Shown here: positions 10,040 through 22,188 of the stretch, in pieces | How positions within the stretch are numbered: the first letter of the stretch is position 1 | Layout of the letters: each line of letters begins with the position of its first letter | DNA from: Diphasiastrum complanatum | Taxonomy: Eukaryota; Streptophyta; Lycopodiopsida; Lycopodiales; Lycopodiaceae | Length of the DNA stretch: 64,000 nt | Assembly (NCBI GenBank): GCA_029204225.1 | Contig: CM055102.1 | Location: 6,593,320 to 6,657,319, forward strand | Direction of reading: 5' to 3' | The notes under the pieces: generated by a model | Seen by the model: the letters and a program-made list of their open reading frames with translations, nothing else | What the model was told of the DNA's origin: nothing | The model's database searches: none | Position numbers and translations under genes: made by a program

Positions 10040-10390
10040 TCAGATTGGTAGCTGATCTTCAAGAAGCATAATTTGGCTTCGTGATTTCGTTTGAAATTCG
10101 GTCAACAAAGTATCCCACATTTCCCTTGCATTGGAGAGTGTGGCTAGATCAAGTGTCAAGCTGTCTTTGATGGAGGAAGATAGGACAACTACTGCCTTGT
10201 CGTTTCTTTCTCTCCATTCCCGTAGCTCTTTACCAGTAGTTGTGGACATCTCTTCTGTGCCATCGACCCAGGGCCATAGATCTTCTCCTTTCAGTATGAG
10301 AGAAGTCTTCACCTTCCATGCTAGGAAGTTTGATCCCGAGGAGTCAAGGATCGTGCAAATCTTTGATTGAATGCTGCTAATGGATGCCAT
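10040..10390 (-). pseudogene. Copia gag N-terminal part (element 2)
   Basis: Starts at ATG 10390 on the minus strand, about 20 bp inside the primer site. It has the copia gag opening (LDSSGSNFLAWKVKTSLIL, LWPWVDGTEEM) and the downstream REMWDTLLTEFQTKSRSQIM. The frame ends at 10040 and gag continues in another frame from 10001, so a frameshift broke it. Confidence 0.8.
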
Positions 10391-10410
10391 AGCTTGAAGG
10401 AATCAGGCAG

Positions 10411-10423
10411 GGCTCCGATACCA
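10411..10423 (-). other. Primer binding site variant, copia element 2
   Basis: Minus strand TGGTATCGGAGCC, one base off the initiator-Met tRNA complement. The LTR (minus orientation ending GTATCA) begins one base away at 10425. Confidence 0.75.
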
Positions 10424-10424
10424 C

Positions 10425-11110
10425 TGATACGAATCGAAGTGAAACAAGATGAAACAAAACGAAAACAATATCAATATTGATTTGAATCGAAGCAAAATGA
10501 AACGAAACGAAACGAAACAAAAACAAAATCAATACAGATGCGAGCGATGAAGGCCATACAAAGCTGACTTGGCAGGAGTAGCTACTGCTTTCTCACTGTG
10601 GTCTAATTCTCTTCCAAGCCCCAGATCGCTTTTGATGATTTGTTGTAAAAATTAAACTTGTAAACAACAGATAACATTGAGTAAAACAACATCAAAAATT
10701 TATCTACTACTAGCATGCATTCCAATATTACAGATCATACACATCACAGAACAGAGCATTGAGAAAATCACTTCTATTATCAGAACTGAATTTACAATTT
10801 TTTTCCTTGAGCGTTGTCTGTTTCCCAGATCAGCGCGTTGGCGCGAGAGAGATGTTCTCTCTCACGAATAATATGACTAGCTACTGCTAATCTGTAATCT
10901 CACTCTGGAGCTATTCAGACTTTTACAGTTCTATCTATTTTGTGTCTGTGACTGTCTTGCTGCTGCCTGCATCCTTCGTTGATCCTTTTATGTGATCAAT
11001 TCAGGGAACTGATTAAGTTAAAAGATCTAATGAAAAGAAATGCATTAGGCTTAATCAAAAATTGATTCTAGTTTCTTGTCTCTGTCCTCCATGCATTAGC
11101 TGCCTTCTTC
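10425..11110 (-). repeat. Presumed 5' LTR of copia element 2, far end not found
   Basis: Sequence just outside the primer site, reading TGATAC on the + strand at 10425, as expected for an LTR end. It includes a GAAAC/ACGAA-rich stretch (10435-10550). No matching terminus or second LTR copy was found, so the far limit is a guess. Confidence 0.35.
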
Positions 11111-12946
11111 CCGTTGCATAGTGCCTTCATGCTGTAGACCTTCGCATTTTGCCAAAAGACACTTTTGCGATTTTAAGGGCTGTATCGCTTTTTCAAGGGC
11201 AGTGTCGCTTTTTCAAGGACACCTGCTTTTATCCGAAAGGCATTTGGCGACAGTGTCGCCTTTTTCGCAAAAAGGCAAAAAATGCGACGGTTGGCCAAAC
11301 TTTTGTAAGGCATTTATAAGACAATGTTGCCTTTTTCGCAAAAATGCGAAAAATGTGACAGTGTTGAGAGAGTTGGCCAGAATCATTTTCTAAGTGTTTT
11401 TTACTTAGTGCTGAATTTTCCTCATGACCAAAAAATGCAGACTGTGCGAAACATAGTTCAAAATGCAACAGTCAAATAAAAAATAGCAAATGAAAAACTA
11501 AGAAAAATGCTAAGGCATTGAAAGATAGAAACTCTCAGTTTCTTCAACCTATACGTAGATCCATTGGTGACTCATTGTCAAAAAAAACATCATGGATATA
11601 TATTGAAGCTAAGTGTGCAATCTAGCAAAAGGAACAGTGATTGGTATCTAGGAATGTGTCTATACATTTGTGAAAGGGGTCAAGAGGCCTACTACCCAAT
11701 ATACAGAGTGGTCCAGCCCTTTGTTCTCAAACCGTTGATCACTAAGGTAGACTTCAGAGTAATGTCCCATGGTAAAACTTTGTGAAATTAAATATGAGAT
11801 AACACAATTTCTACAATACATCATCATATTTGAATGAAAGAACTATCAACTAATATACTTTTGAGGAAGAACTAAATCTTTAAAGACTTGACGATGAATC
11901 CATTGAACTCATGCAACTACTATCTATATACCATATTATAGGTGGAACCACTAAAAAAATATGTGGAAACTATAACAAAAGGGTATTGAAAAACACAATC
12001 TTGAACCATAATACTTTAAGCATTTGCAATCTTACCAGAATGCCATTGAAAAATATGGCCATAATGTTGGATGATAGTGTTTAATAATGACATTTTTATA
12101 AGGGACTAAAATGTGAGGGAAACTAAAGAGATCCTACTATACTTTAAAGAGAGACTTAATAACTACTGTAGTGAGTCTAAGAGATTCAATATATTAGTTA
12201 TTAGGTGGTTATAATGTTATATGATCAGCAAGACAAGAATATTGCTCAACAACTATAGTATCTTTAACCTAGGGTTAGTAACAAATTTTATAAGCCTCGT
12301 GCTCTTTGATCGGAACCTCTTTGGTTGTAGCACAACTATCTAGGTTTTTTACATCTTCTTCAAGACACTTTCAAGTACAATCTATATAAGAGTGAATATA
12401 CTTTGCCATACGTATACAAAGAGTTATTGAAAATTATAAGAAAATTTTGACAAAACTTTAGAGAGAGAATACATAAAAATATTAGTTAGCCTAAAAAACT
12501 CATGCGCAACCGTCTCGGTTCCATTTAACCTGAACTGAAATCATTTATGATTGCTTTGAGTATATGAGTTCTGGACCAATATAAAAAACGTTATGGCAAA
12601 AAACATATTCATAGAGCTTTTCATAACAACATTGACATTATTACTTACAAATCTTTGCGTTCTAATAACTTTTCTACACACCATCAAATTGAAGAGCTCT
12701 AGGAATCGCAATTGCATATTTTTCTAAGCTCACAATAGAATGGATTTTTTTTAATCCAAATATTTGCAAAAATCATGACCTTGCCTACAATAATGACTAA
12801 TTGATATGTAGAATGGAAATAGAATCTAATGATCCTGGAGTGAAATGAATCACTAATTATTGGAACTTTTGGCAAATACTTGAACAAGGTAGAAATTCTA
12901 TATTATCATTTGCATCAAATTTTCATATACCCCAAAAAAAATACTT

Positions 12947-13003
<57 letters not shown>

Positions 13004-13100
13004 ATCAATATCGAATACATACTAAACACTTATTTTAATTTTTTTTCTTGAAAAAGCTAGCCATAATTTAGAAATTTATATAAAGTACATGCTGGAAATA
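11110..13100. other. AT-rich stretch without genes
   Basis: No coding sequence can be supported. Two imperfect copies of a unit with GCCTTTTTCGCAAAAA lie at about 11225-11300 and 11305-11375, and shorter units with GTCGCTTTTTCAAGG lie just before. A (TG)n microsatellite is at 12949-13000. Confidence 0.6.
12949..13000. repeat. (TG)26 microsatellite
   Basis: A pure TG dinucleotide run of 52 bp in otherwise AT-rich sequence, not attached to a LINE 3' end. Confidence 0.9.
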
Positions 13101-13129
13101 AAATTACAGAAATGAAAGTTTTTCAGCCT

Positions 13130-13700
13130 CTCTAAAAAGAAGCAGGGGGGAGATACAAAAGTCACCGCTCCCGAATTCCCTGCTATTTCTATCTAGCCAG
13201 ATGTTCCAAAGAGTAGTTACTCTAATATGTTGTCAAAAGGCATTAGTCTTAGCATCCTCAAAAGTGATATTGTTCAGTAGTAAATCTGTGTGGTTGAACC
13301 TCTTGAATCTGACATGGAAGCGCGCAATGGCCAATCACTGATTTCCAAAGAGGAGCATAACAATGAAAGAACAGGTGGATCACATCTTCAACAAATGTTT
13401 TGTATTCAGTGCAAACATGTGATACTTCACCTCTATAACAAACACGCACAGGAAGAGAGCGTTGGAGAATTCTAAGAGAAAAAATTCTAAGTTTGCCATT
13501 CTTGATAATGTGAGTATGGCAAAAACTACTCTTCCAAAGGAGTGGGGGAGTCAGAGAGGGATCATTTGGAGTTGTGAACCAGAAGAAGGTGAAGTTAGGC
13601 TTCCGGTGCCAAGATCGCCGTGGGAGAAAGCGTAGGTGAGGAAATTGGATTCCTTGGCGGAGAGGCCAAAATCAGTTTTGACTCGAGAAAGGCTGGAGTA
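13130..13700 (-). mobile_element. L1-like LINE remnant with zf-RVT-type motif
   Basis: Minus strand. The frame at 13449-13258 reads RVCYRGEVSHVCTEY, then VEDVIHLFFHCYAPLW, matching the zf-RVT pattern at the end of plant L1-like ORF2 (C...C...E-D-x-x-H-L-F-F-x-C...W). The upstream 200 bp on the same strand are compatible with the preceding W-K-x-x-x-P-x-K region but need frame changes. This is a different LINE lineage from copies A-F. The upper end meets copia element 3. Confidence 0.5.
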
Positions 13701-13703
13701 AAT

Positions 13704-14451
13704 AGAAGTTTGGTATGGTAAGAAGCCATCGGTTTCTCACTTTCGCACTTTTGGTTGCATGGCTTATGCGTTTATTCCCGATAAGCTAAGATCCAAACTA
13801 GATGATAAAGGAGTAAAATGCATTTTTATGGGCTATAGTAGTGATAGTAAAGGCTATAGATTGTTTAATGTGGATACTAACAAAATCATAGTGAGTCGTG
13901 ATGTTCATTTTGATGAGAAGAACTCCTATGATCTTGCGCCCATTCATGTCATGAAAGGGGACATCCCCTAAGATGACTATGTTGAAGTGTTTCCAGATTT
14001 GGTATCACCATCTAATGTTGAAGAGGAGGGACTGCCATCATCCTCTAATGGACAGCCCACTGGTTCTTCAAGCGAACAGCCCATAATTCATCAAGAGGGG
14101 CAGATTTATGAAGAGGAACGGCCTGTTAAAATCTTTGGACAACATAGTCCAATTTCAGAGCACTTTGGACAGCAAAGTGTTGACAGTTCAGATCACTTTG
14201 GACAGCAAAGCGTTGATCAAAGTAAGGCTGTTGGACAGCCTAAACCAGTCCCTAAATGGCTGTTGCAGACTTTGCAGGACAACAAAGTGAATCGCTTCTA
14301 TGAAGGGAAGACTCGTGCCTCATCTAAATCAGTAGAATTTGCTGATTTTTCTGATTTTGCTCTTACATCTATTGAGGATAGTGCAATAGAACTTGTTTTT
14401 TATAAGCAGAGGAGTAAAATGTTGGGAGGACGCGATGAAAGAGGAGTATGA
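13704..14451 (+). pseudogene. Copia integrase C-terminus and linker (element 3)
   Basis: VWYGKKPSVSHFRTFGC and CIFMGYSSDSKGYRLFN with VSRDVHFDE mark the C-terminal end of copia integrase. A stop at 13969-13971 separates it from an acidic, proline- and serine-rich linker (13987-14451) that leads to RT. The linker contains a repeated peptide, HFGQQSVD, twice, with a third diverged copy (FGQHSPISE) before it, so it grew by tandem duplication. Confidence 0.75.
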
Positions 14452-15914
14452 CTCACTCATAAAGAACCAAACATGGGTTCTTGTTGATCTTCCACATGGA
14501 AAGAAAGCAATTGGCTGTAAATGGGTTTATAAGATCAAGTACAAGTCCGATGGTACTGTTGAAAGGTACAAGGCAAGACTTGTTGCCAAAGGTTATGCGC
14601 AAAAGGAGGGCATTGATTATGAGGAAACTTTTGCACCTACCGCACGAATAACTACCGTAAGGATAGTCACTGCTTTGGCTGCCCATCATGGTTGGCGTAT
14701 GCACCAACTTGACATGAAGATAGCCTTCCTCAATGGTGATCTTAATGAGGAAGTTTACCTTCAGCAACCTGCTGGTTTTTTGGTTGCAGGTCAAGAAGAC
14801 AAAGTGTGTCTTCTCAAGAAGGCTCTCTATGGACTAAAACAAGCCCCAAGGATGTGGTATCAAAAGATACACACATACTTCTGTGATCGTGGGTTTTCCA
14901 ATAGTTCTAGTGAATCTACGCTTTATGTCATGCATACATTTGAGTTTATCATCATCATTTTGCTATATGTTGATGATATTATCATTACGGGTAGTAATGA
15001 ACAATATATTGCAACCTTAAAATCTGATCTTGCTTCAGTTTATGATACATTAGATTTAGGCCAATTGCATTTCTACCTTGGTCTTGAGTTTTTGCAAGGA
15101 AAGGCTGGAATCTTCATTACCCAACAGCGGTACATTAAGCAGATTTTGAAGCGTTTCAAAATGGAAGATTGCAAGCCGGTTGCTACACCAATTGAGATGG
15201 GCCTGAAGTTAAGTAATCAAAGTGGTGGTGAACCATTTGATACTACACTATATTGTCAAGCGGTTGGAAGTCTCATTTACTTATGCAACTCAAGACCAGA
15301 CATATCTTATAGTGTTTCCCTCATGAGTCAATTCATGCATGCTCTGTTGACATCACATTGGAAAGCATTGAAGAGGATCCTTCGATATCTTTAAGGAAGT
15401 AGAACACTTGGTCTGTTTTATCCTTCTAGTGATGATGCATGTTTGGCTGGTTTTTATGACTCGGATTGGGGTGGAGATCAAGACACTAGACGCTCAACTA
15501 GTGGTCATTGCTTTTTCATTGCAGTTTCTTGGTTAAGCAAGAAGTAGCCCACCGTTGCTACATCCTCAAGTGAAGCAGAATATAAAGCAACGTTTTCAGC
15601 CACTACGGAGTGTATATGGCTGAGACAATTACTTGTCGATATGAAGCATGGCCAGCCCTCAGCTACTCTCCTATTTACGGATAGTCAAAGTGCTATTGCC
15701 ATTGCACGAAATCCAGTATTTCATGCAAGAACAAAGCATATCGAGATCCACTATCACTTTGTTCGGGAGAAGCTTCATAATGGCGACATCACGCTTGAAT
15801 TGTCCCAAGGAGGATAATATTGCAGATGTGTTCTCTGAGGCATTGCCTAGAGTTCGATTTAAAGCTCTTTGTGAAGCTTTAATTTTAAAGCAACATGCTG
15901 ATTTTCTTACTTAG
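14393..15914 (+). pseudogene. Copia reverse transcriptase and RNase H (element 3)
   Basis: RT runs from WEDAMKEEYDSLIKN through CKWVYKIKYKSDGTVERY, RLVAKGYAQ, QLDMKIAFLNGDLNEEV, YGLKQAPRMWY to the catalytic LLYVDDIIITG (about 14965) and on to the RNase H junction. The open frame ends at TAA 15392. RNase H follows in the same frame (GFYDSDWGGDQDTRRSTSGH, SSSEAEYKA, TDSQSAIAIARNPVFHARTK) with one more stop (about 15546) and a one-base shift near 15812 before the final ADFLT. In the canonical element these activities make and clear the cDNA. Only a few lesions separate it from an open frame. Confidence 0.9.
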
Positions 15915-15933
15915 TGAATACATGTCATTTTCA

Positions 15934-15944
15934 TTTAAGGAGGG
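15934..15944 (+). other. Polypurine tract of copia element 3
   Basis: A purine-rich AAGGAGGG sits directly before the TGTTAGAAT that opens the 3' LTR. It is the expected plus-strand primer site. Confidence 0.75.
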
Positions 15945-16190
15945 TGTTAGAATAATAAATGTAAATGATGTCGAAGCCATAGGTTACTATGACCCAAAAG
16001 GTCGAGATCTGTGTAACCATGGTCATTTATATTTTAGGCCCAAGTTAGTATGAAACTAACTTGTAGGGACTCGTGGGTCCACTAGGGGCCTATACATGTG
16101 AATTAAGTACCTAACTTGTTATTTGGGGTACTTAATTATTTTATGTAACTTATGGTAGCTAGATAGCCATTAGTTGAAGTTATTTTTGGA
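15945..16190 (+). repeat. 3' LTR of copia element 3, truncated
   Basis: Begins TGTTAGAATAATAAATG right after the polypurine tract. No terminal CA end precedes the LINE sequence that starts near 16190, so only the 5' part of the LTR is present. No continuation was recognised after the LINE tail. Confidence 0.7.
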
Positions 16191-16207
16191 CTGAGTATGC
16201 CACTGCC

Positions 16208-17242
16208 TTGTATACCATCGATACCGACACACCTATCTCCATCTCCCCTAGACCTCTTGAGTTTACCTTCTTCACCTCTGATATGGTCCACAATGCCATC
16301 AAGATAATGAACACCAATAAAGCCAGGGATATTGATGACCTTGAATCCGAGCTTTTAATCCATGCTATGATTTACTATCACCTCTCCTAGCCACTCTACT
16401 AAATCAAGCCATTGTCTCTGGTTTTCCTTCTCCTTGGTGCACCAACATCATCCATCCCATACACAAGAATGGCGATCCCAAGAATCCTAGTAACTATCGG
16501 ACTCTTATGATTGGGCACGCTATTGTATGGCATTATTCTTCAGTCAGGTGTGAGTACTGAGTCAGAGACCAGGAGATTGCATGCTATGGGCCAAGCTGGG
16601 TTTAGAGCTCATTATTCTACTAGAGATCATATCTTTACTCTCAGAGCTATTATTGAGGAAGCTCGGCACCGGCGAGAGCGAGTTTATTGCTGCTTCGTTG
16701 ACTTCAGGAAGGCCTTTGACTCTGTCCCACGCTCCTTACTCATCCAACGGATACGAGACCTTGGTTTTTCTGATGACACAGTCCTAGCAGTGATGGCACT
16801 CTATGAGAAAGTATGGGGATGTTTCCGAAGTGACAGAGGTACCTCAGAGCAGATCATGAGCACTATTGGGGTGAAGCAGGGATGTTCCCTCTCCCCTACA
16901 CTTTTTGGCTTATATATTGATGAGTTGGAGCGAGTTATCGAGCAGTGTGGTGGTTCTGGGTGCAGACTTGGTGACATCTTGATCGCTATTCTTCTTTATG
17001 CAGATGATGTGGTTCTACTTTCACCTACTAGAGAGGGGTTACAGAGACAGATTGATTGTCTTCATGATTTTTGTTCCAGATGGGGTCTAGGGGTGAACAT
17101 TGTGAAGACCAAGGTGATGATCTTCAACACTTCCAGGAGCTTTATGTTGAGACATGAGCTCCTTTTTGACAGTCAGCCGTTAGAGATTGTCCCTTCCTAC
17201 ACTTACTTGGGCACCTTTTTACTGGTCCTATATTTAATATGA
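16208..17242 (+). pseudogene. LINE reverse transcriptase (copy B)
   Basis: RT domain in two main frames. 16208-16390 gives the domain opening (ISPRPLEFTFFTSDMV, ARDIDDLESELLIHAM). 16511-17242 gives QAGFRAHYSTRDHIFTLRAI, the first catalytic aspartate in CCFVDFRKAFDSV, GVKQGCSLSPTLFGLYIDEL, and the catalytic LLYADDVVLLSPT (about 17000), followed by WGLGVNIVKTKVMIF and YLGT. The essential YADD and F-D motifs are intact, but stops between frames prevent expression. The motif set is that of LINE ORF2, with no RNase H domain. Confidence 0.85.
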
Positions 17243-18443
17243 GACAGGCAGCCTCTAGTAGGCTTGGGAAAGGCCATGCTTCCCTTGCCTAGATGGAGAG
17301 ATTTTGCTTCCGTAAGTCTATTCGAAATGCCTCGAGTGAGTGTCGGCTTTTTGACACCATTGTTTCTCCTACAGCTCTATATGCATCGACTGCATGGCGC
17401 ACGGGCCTTACCTCATCTGACTGGGCTAGTATCTCACGGTTACAGATCACTATGCTTTCACACATGATTCGGGCTAAGCCTTCAGTACCACATCAGATCA
17501 TCCTTGCTGAGTTTGCGGTCCCGCCCATGTACCTTGATGCCTTACTCTAGCTCATCACATACATTCAGCGTGTCAGTGCGTTCCAGTCTTCTGAGCAGAG
17601 ATATACTCAGGCTGCTCTCATTTCATCTCAACATCTTCACATTTAGGGCTACCATGTGGCTTGGTTTTCTTAGGCCTCCAGACTTCTTAGCACACTCGGC
17701 ATCTCTACCACTGCCCTTCCTTCTGGTACCCATGACTACATCAGATGATTCATTTATAGAGCTTGCCTAGATCGAGCCTGGAATGGTCAGTTGGGTGTCA
17801 AACCCGACTTTTATCGGCTTCATTTTTTGGAGACAAATGTATCAAGGTCCCCACTGCTACCACTGTACCTACGATATGGATTATCACATGATCTCAGACT
17901 GGCCGGTTTCAGGGTACCCCACGAGAGGACAGGATCTGCCAGCTTTGTTCCCTAGGGGCAGTAGAGACTGAGGAGCATTTTATTTTCATTTGCCCAACTT
18001 ATTATGAGATTCGTGGGAGATACCATTGCTTGTTCAGGAATACACCAGTTACTTTGCGCTCACTTGTTACATATGAGGATCCATGTTGTGTTGCACTTAT
18101 GGTCCGAGAGATGTTTCTATTACGACGGGATCTCCAGCCTCAGCATCAGATTGCTCCTGATACACAGCTTCAGATTACCTCCTTTTTCTCCAGACGACGT
18201 TCACGACCAGTCCCAGACTTAGATGACGATGACGATGACGAGGATGAGGACACGACTTTCCACAGGTGCACCTCCCAGCATTGCCCAGCAGCCAGACCTC
18301 TTCGGCCTACTACGAGGAGACGTCCTCCTTACATTCGACATCGGTGGCAGATCTCAGTTTCACTCCCCACTGCAGCTTGTATTACATCTTTTTTCAGCAG
18401 CAGCAGCAGCAGCAGCAATAGCAGTGTCACCTCCAGGACTTGA
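17243..18443 (+). pseudogene. LINE ORF2 C-terminal region (copy B)
   Basis: Downstream of RT, read in several frames with stops: CRLFDTIVSPTALYASTAW, ITMLSHMIRAKPSVP, FIYRACLDRAWNGQLG, then a Cys/His region around 17940-18060 (ETEEHFIFICPTYYEIRGR) that matches copies A and C. The tail is unusually acidic (a run of aspartates near 18222-18245) and ends with a glutamine/serine-rich stretch encoded by CAG repeats near 18400. The final function is unknown. The shared E-x-H-F-x-F-x-C-P motif defines this LINE family. Confidence 0.65.
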
Positions 18444-18645
18444 TCTGCGGCTTGCTTCCATTATACATAGCCATTTCTTGCTTTCTACCTTTTGGTTTAG
18501 TTAACACTGATAATTGTGTTTAGATTTATTATATATGCTTTTCTTTCAGTTTTTTGGAGACGTTTTTCATACGCTTCCAAATGGTCCACATACTTGATAT
18601 GTACTTATTTGTCTTATATGCCTTTTGGCATGGAAAAGACATTAA

Positions 18646-18784
<139 letters not shown>

Positions 18785-20797
18785 TTGAAAGAACAAACAA
18801 AATGAAAATCGGGACCCCTCTGTAGTGGGGTCTTGTGCAAAAATATTTACAATCAAACCGATGCAACGATTCGAATTAGAATCGTGATTCTGTGAAACAT
18901 TAGTAATGACTACTCATAATTATCCTTTGTTGCCGATTTATCACATACAATATAGCGTCAATTATCTATATTACATGAAAGCTCTATTGAACGTTGAGCC
19001 TTGTGTTTCTACTTTACAACATTAAATATTGGGGTCCCATGGTCTTATTCTTTATTGATTGACATTTAGACCTATAGGTCTTGGGGACTCAATGATTCTT
19101 ATCATCAACGTCTTATTCTGTATTGATTGACATTTAGAGATATAGGTCTTCGGGACCCAACATTTATTAATATGAACAATCAATTTGTTTTTATAGTTTG
19201 ATGGAGCCTATATACCTAATTTGTAGAACCCCAGGGTCTCCGTCGATATAAATAAGAGAAGGGCCTCATTTGTGTTGTTTGATTGCCAATAGATCAAGGC
19301 TACTTATCATTCAGTGGCATTTATAAGATTATTAGCTAGCATACAAAATGTCTCAACGACTACGGGCTTGTTCCATTGGTGCTCGTAGCTGGACATCAAT
19401 TTGCTATAGTTCTCCATTGATAATTTGATTGGATCTTGTAGGAGGCAACCTAGTGGTTGACAACAACTACTTGAGATGAGATGCTCAAAAGAGATAATGA
19501 TGTGGCATTGAAGAATGTGGTAGGCTAACAACTCATGCCTTCAATTTTAAAGCACATTGAAGGGAGAATATGTGAAAAGTGAGGCTGATAACAATATAGA
19601 ATGAAGAAGTATGATAACAACTGGAAGTTTTCATGACGATATATTCAAGTTCTTTTGTAATAAGTAGTGACAATTTATGAATTGAGGAAGGCAAAATTTA
19701 TACTCAAACACAAATTGGATGATAATTGCAACAAAAACCTTATCAATACCCATGATTGATATAGCAGCATAGCCAACTGAACAAAAACCTTGAGAGCCTA
19801 AACAAAGGATCTAAGTGGAAACTACATGATGTGAAGAGTTACCATAGTGGTGTGAAGTGGATACTTAAGTTTTTGCTTGGAAATGTTATTTGAAGGCTGC
19901 TGCGATGACTAGAATGGCAAGTGTTCATTAGGTTGAATAGAACGCCAAAAAGACTTTTTGATTGTTTAAGGATTACATAGGAAAACTTAAAACATTCATA
20001 AAGAGTTATCATAATACAGTTGGAAGATGAAATTATCAATATCATTTGTATGATTGATATGCATTAGAAGGCATGCATTAGTCAATCATACACATATGAT
20101 TCTTCAGATATAGTCTTATCACCACCGTTTAAGAAATTCGACAGAGAAAAGTACTACCACAATACCTCAAGGTATGAATTGTTGCAATTGAAAGATGAGA
20201 AATTGATCCAATTCCTATGTTGGGTGAATCACATTGTGTTTGGGAGGCATAGAATCAATGAACCGTTAACAGTTCACCACGGTTCTGAGAACCGTACAGT
20301 GAACCGTACGGTTCTTTAAAATTTTTGCCCAGAACCGTGGTGAACCGCACTGAATAATTAATTAATTGTTTTTTGTCCCAGCCCCCAAAAATAGCCCAAA
20401 AAAATGCTAAAAGAATGCCAATTCTTTTTCAGAAAAAGCAGATTCTCCCTACTTAGATAATTTACTTCAAATGATTTAATCTCCCAAATTGATAAGAGAG
20501 AGGCAGACAGAGAGAGAGAGAGGGACAAAAACTAGCTTTGAGGGGTTTTGGGGGGAAATTTAGGAAAATTAATTATTTTTTTTATGATGAAGTATCACTA
20601 TAATTTCTGATAGTCAGGAAAAGAAATTTTCCAAAACTCTTGAGAAGAGTAAAGTAAAATTTGACTTAGACAGGATACACAAGGTATAGTAGTAGCTTAT
20701 TTCTTAAAATGAAACCAATGCCAAATCATGTAAATATCTAAAAAAAATAAGACTGGAAGGTTTGAGTTATAGACCGATCAAGAATATGTGAACTTAC
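18785..20797. other. No gene seen; tandem pair and nested hairpin
   Basis: No coding sequence or conserved exon found on either strand. A 51-bp segment is repeated in tandem at 19042-19092 and 19110-19160 (GTCTTATTCT...GGGACCCAA). A nested inverted repeat lies at 20272-20345 (listed separately). If the SDP6-type gene continues, this is its intron 4. Confidence 0.6.
20272..20345. repeat. Perfect 16-bp inverted repeat with inner stem
   Basis: GTTCACCACGGTTCTG at 20272-20287 is the exact reverse complement of 20330-20345. Inside the loop AACCGTAC and GTACGGTT form a second 8-bp stem. The motif GAACCG or its complement recurs along 20259-20350. It could be a foldback element core or a hairpin RNA source. 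Confidence 0.8.
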
Positions 20798-21056
20798 TTG
20801 AGCAATCAAAGCTACTCGCAAAGACATGCTACCAAAGGCGTGTGCCAAATGCTTTGCTGCCAATGTATCCATCACTCCAGGAACTATCTTCCCTTCATGG
20901 GTGATTTTCATTCGAACAAATTGTTGAGCAAGAATTGTGAAAAAGGATGGATCCCAATCTTCCCCACCTATCAAGGGAAGATCTTTTGTTACACAAGCAT
21001 TTGCAGGAGTAAGATCACCAAACTTTATAGCTGCATCAACTGCATCCTCTGCCATA
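20798..21056 (-). CDS. SDP6: SDP6-type gene, exon 4
   Basis: 259 bp with acceptor CAG before 21056 and a consensus donor CAA|GTAAGT at 20798. It encodes MAEDAVDAAIKFGDLTPANA, CVTKDLPLIGG, WDPSFFTILAQQFVRMK, GKIVPGVMDTLAAKHLAHAF and GSMSLRVALIAQ, the start of the C-terminal domain. The reading frame is intact and well conserved, which implies selection until recently. The next exon (E-x-G-L... to the end) is not visible in the remaining 20.8 kb on the minus strand. Confidence 0.9.
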
Positions 21057-22188
21057 CTGAGGACAAGCTCAAAGGAATTAGATTTTTTGAAAACATTGAT
21101 AAATCTATTCTTAAACGAGTATTTTCTAAAAGCAAAATTACTTAAAAGATACAAACTATACTAATAACAACATGATAAGTAGATAGAATGGGAATTGACC
21201 AACATTGACTTTAATGCAACTATGTGTAAGAAGTATATGCAATTGTGCCTATCCAAAAGGGGCACTATGTGGTGAAAACCTAATAAAGTAAATACTAAGA
21301 AAATAGTTATGGACAAAAGCAATTGGTCATTTTTCTTTAACATACGCTCTTTGCAAAAATACACAATGCAAGTGTCATCAAAGTCAAAGGAAGATTCAAG
21401 TACGTTCTTCTAAGCATTCTAAGAATTTTGAAATGATTACCAAACCCGCAAATAGACAACCCCTACGACCTAAATGCCCAACATTATGGAAGGTGAAAAA
21501 GTATGCACCATCTAAGAAACAATTTTTTGTGATTTGAAATAGAGAACCTTTATGAGAAAATGTCCATGCCTTCTATTGGTAAAAGAAATCAAAATATTAC
21601 CTTTAAAAAACAAACCTCATGTCACCAATACCCCCTCAATCATCCATCACATATGTTTGATAATAACCTCTCTTCATCAATATATGAATCAAATGGGAGC
21701 TCACACTTCAAATTTCTAAGAAAGGGGTCCTTTACATTCAATGGTTGAGGCCAAACTTGGGAACTAGAAGGAAATTTTTGCATCTTATAAGAGAGAGAAA
21801 ACTGAAATTCTACATTTGGATTTTGTGAGAGAAGACAATCAACCAAAGCAAGAGAAATGCAGTTTGATGGCCACATGGTGTCTCCCCATACCCTATCCAC
21901 ATTATGCAAGTCCTTTTACATGTACAAGAGAAACATATAGCAATTTTTACAACTCACCAGCAAAGCTTCCAAGCTGTTTTTGAACCTTTTGGGCTCATAA
22001 CCTTAGACAAAAGACTGGAACCAATTACAATGGATTTCTATAGCTTCATCATATGATAGTATCAGTTCAAGGCTTCAACATACATCACATATAGGCAAAG
22101 AACAAAAAAAGATAAAGCTTCTTAAGATTATGGAACAATAAGCAACGACAACTATCAGGTCAAGGCATAAAAGATGAAGGGCTGAAAT
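21057..22188. other. SDP6-type intron 3, non-element part
   Basis: No coding signal on either strand. The stretch lies between the exon 4 acceptor and the 5' LTR of the chromovirus. Confidence 0.6.

Larger units (their letters stand above)
9010..10425 (-). mobile_element. Copia element 2: primer site, gag, protease (truncated)
   Basis: Minus-strand copia element with a primer-site-like sequence at 10411-10423, gag from 10390, zinc knuckles near 9640-9520 and protease to 9033. It is cut at about 9010, before integrase. The 5' LTR should lie above 10425 (see the next region). The gag is split by one frame change near 10040-10001. Confidence 0.8.
13704..16190 (+). mobile_element. Copia element 3: integrase end, RT, RNase H, PPT, partial 3' LTR
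   Basis: The 3' half of a Ty1/copia retrotransposon. It starts within the integrase C-terminus, has an almost complete RT-RNase H, a polypurine tract and the first ~245 bp of a 3' LTR. The 5' half is lost at the junction with the L1-like remnant, and the LTR is cut where LINE copy B begins. Confidence 0.85.
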
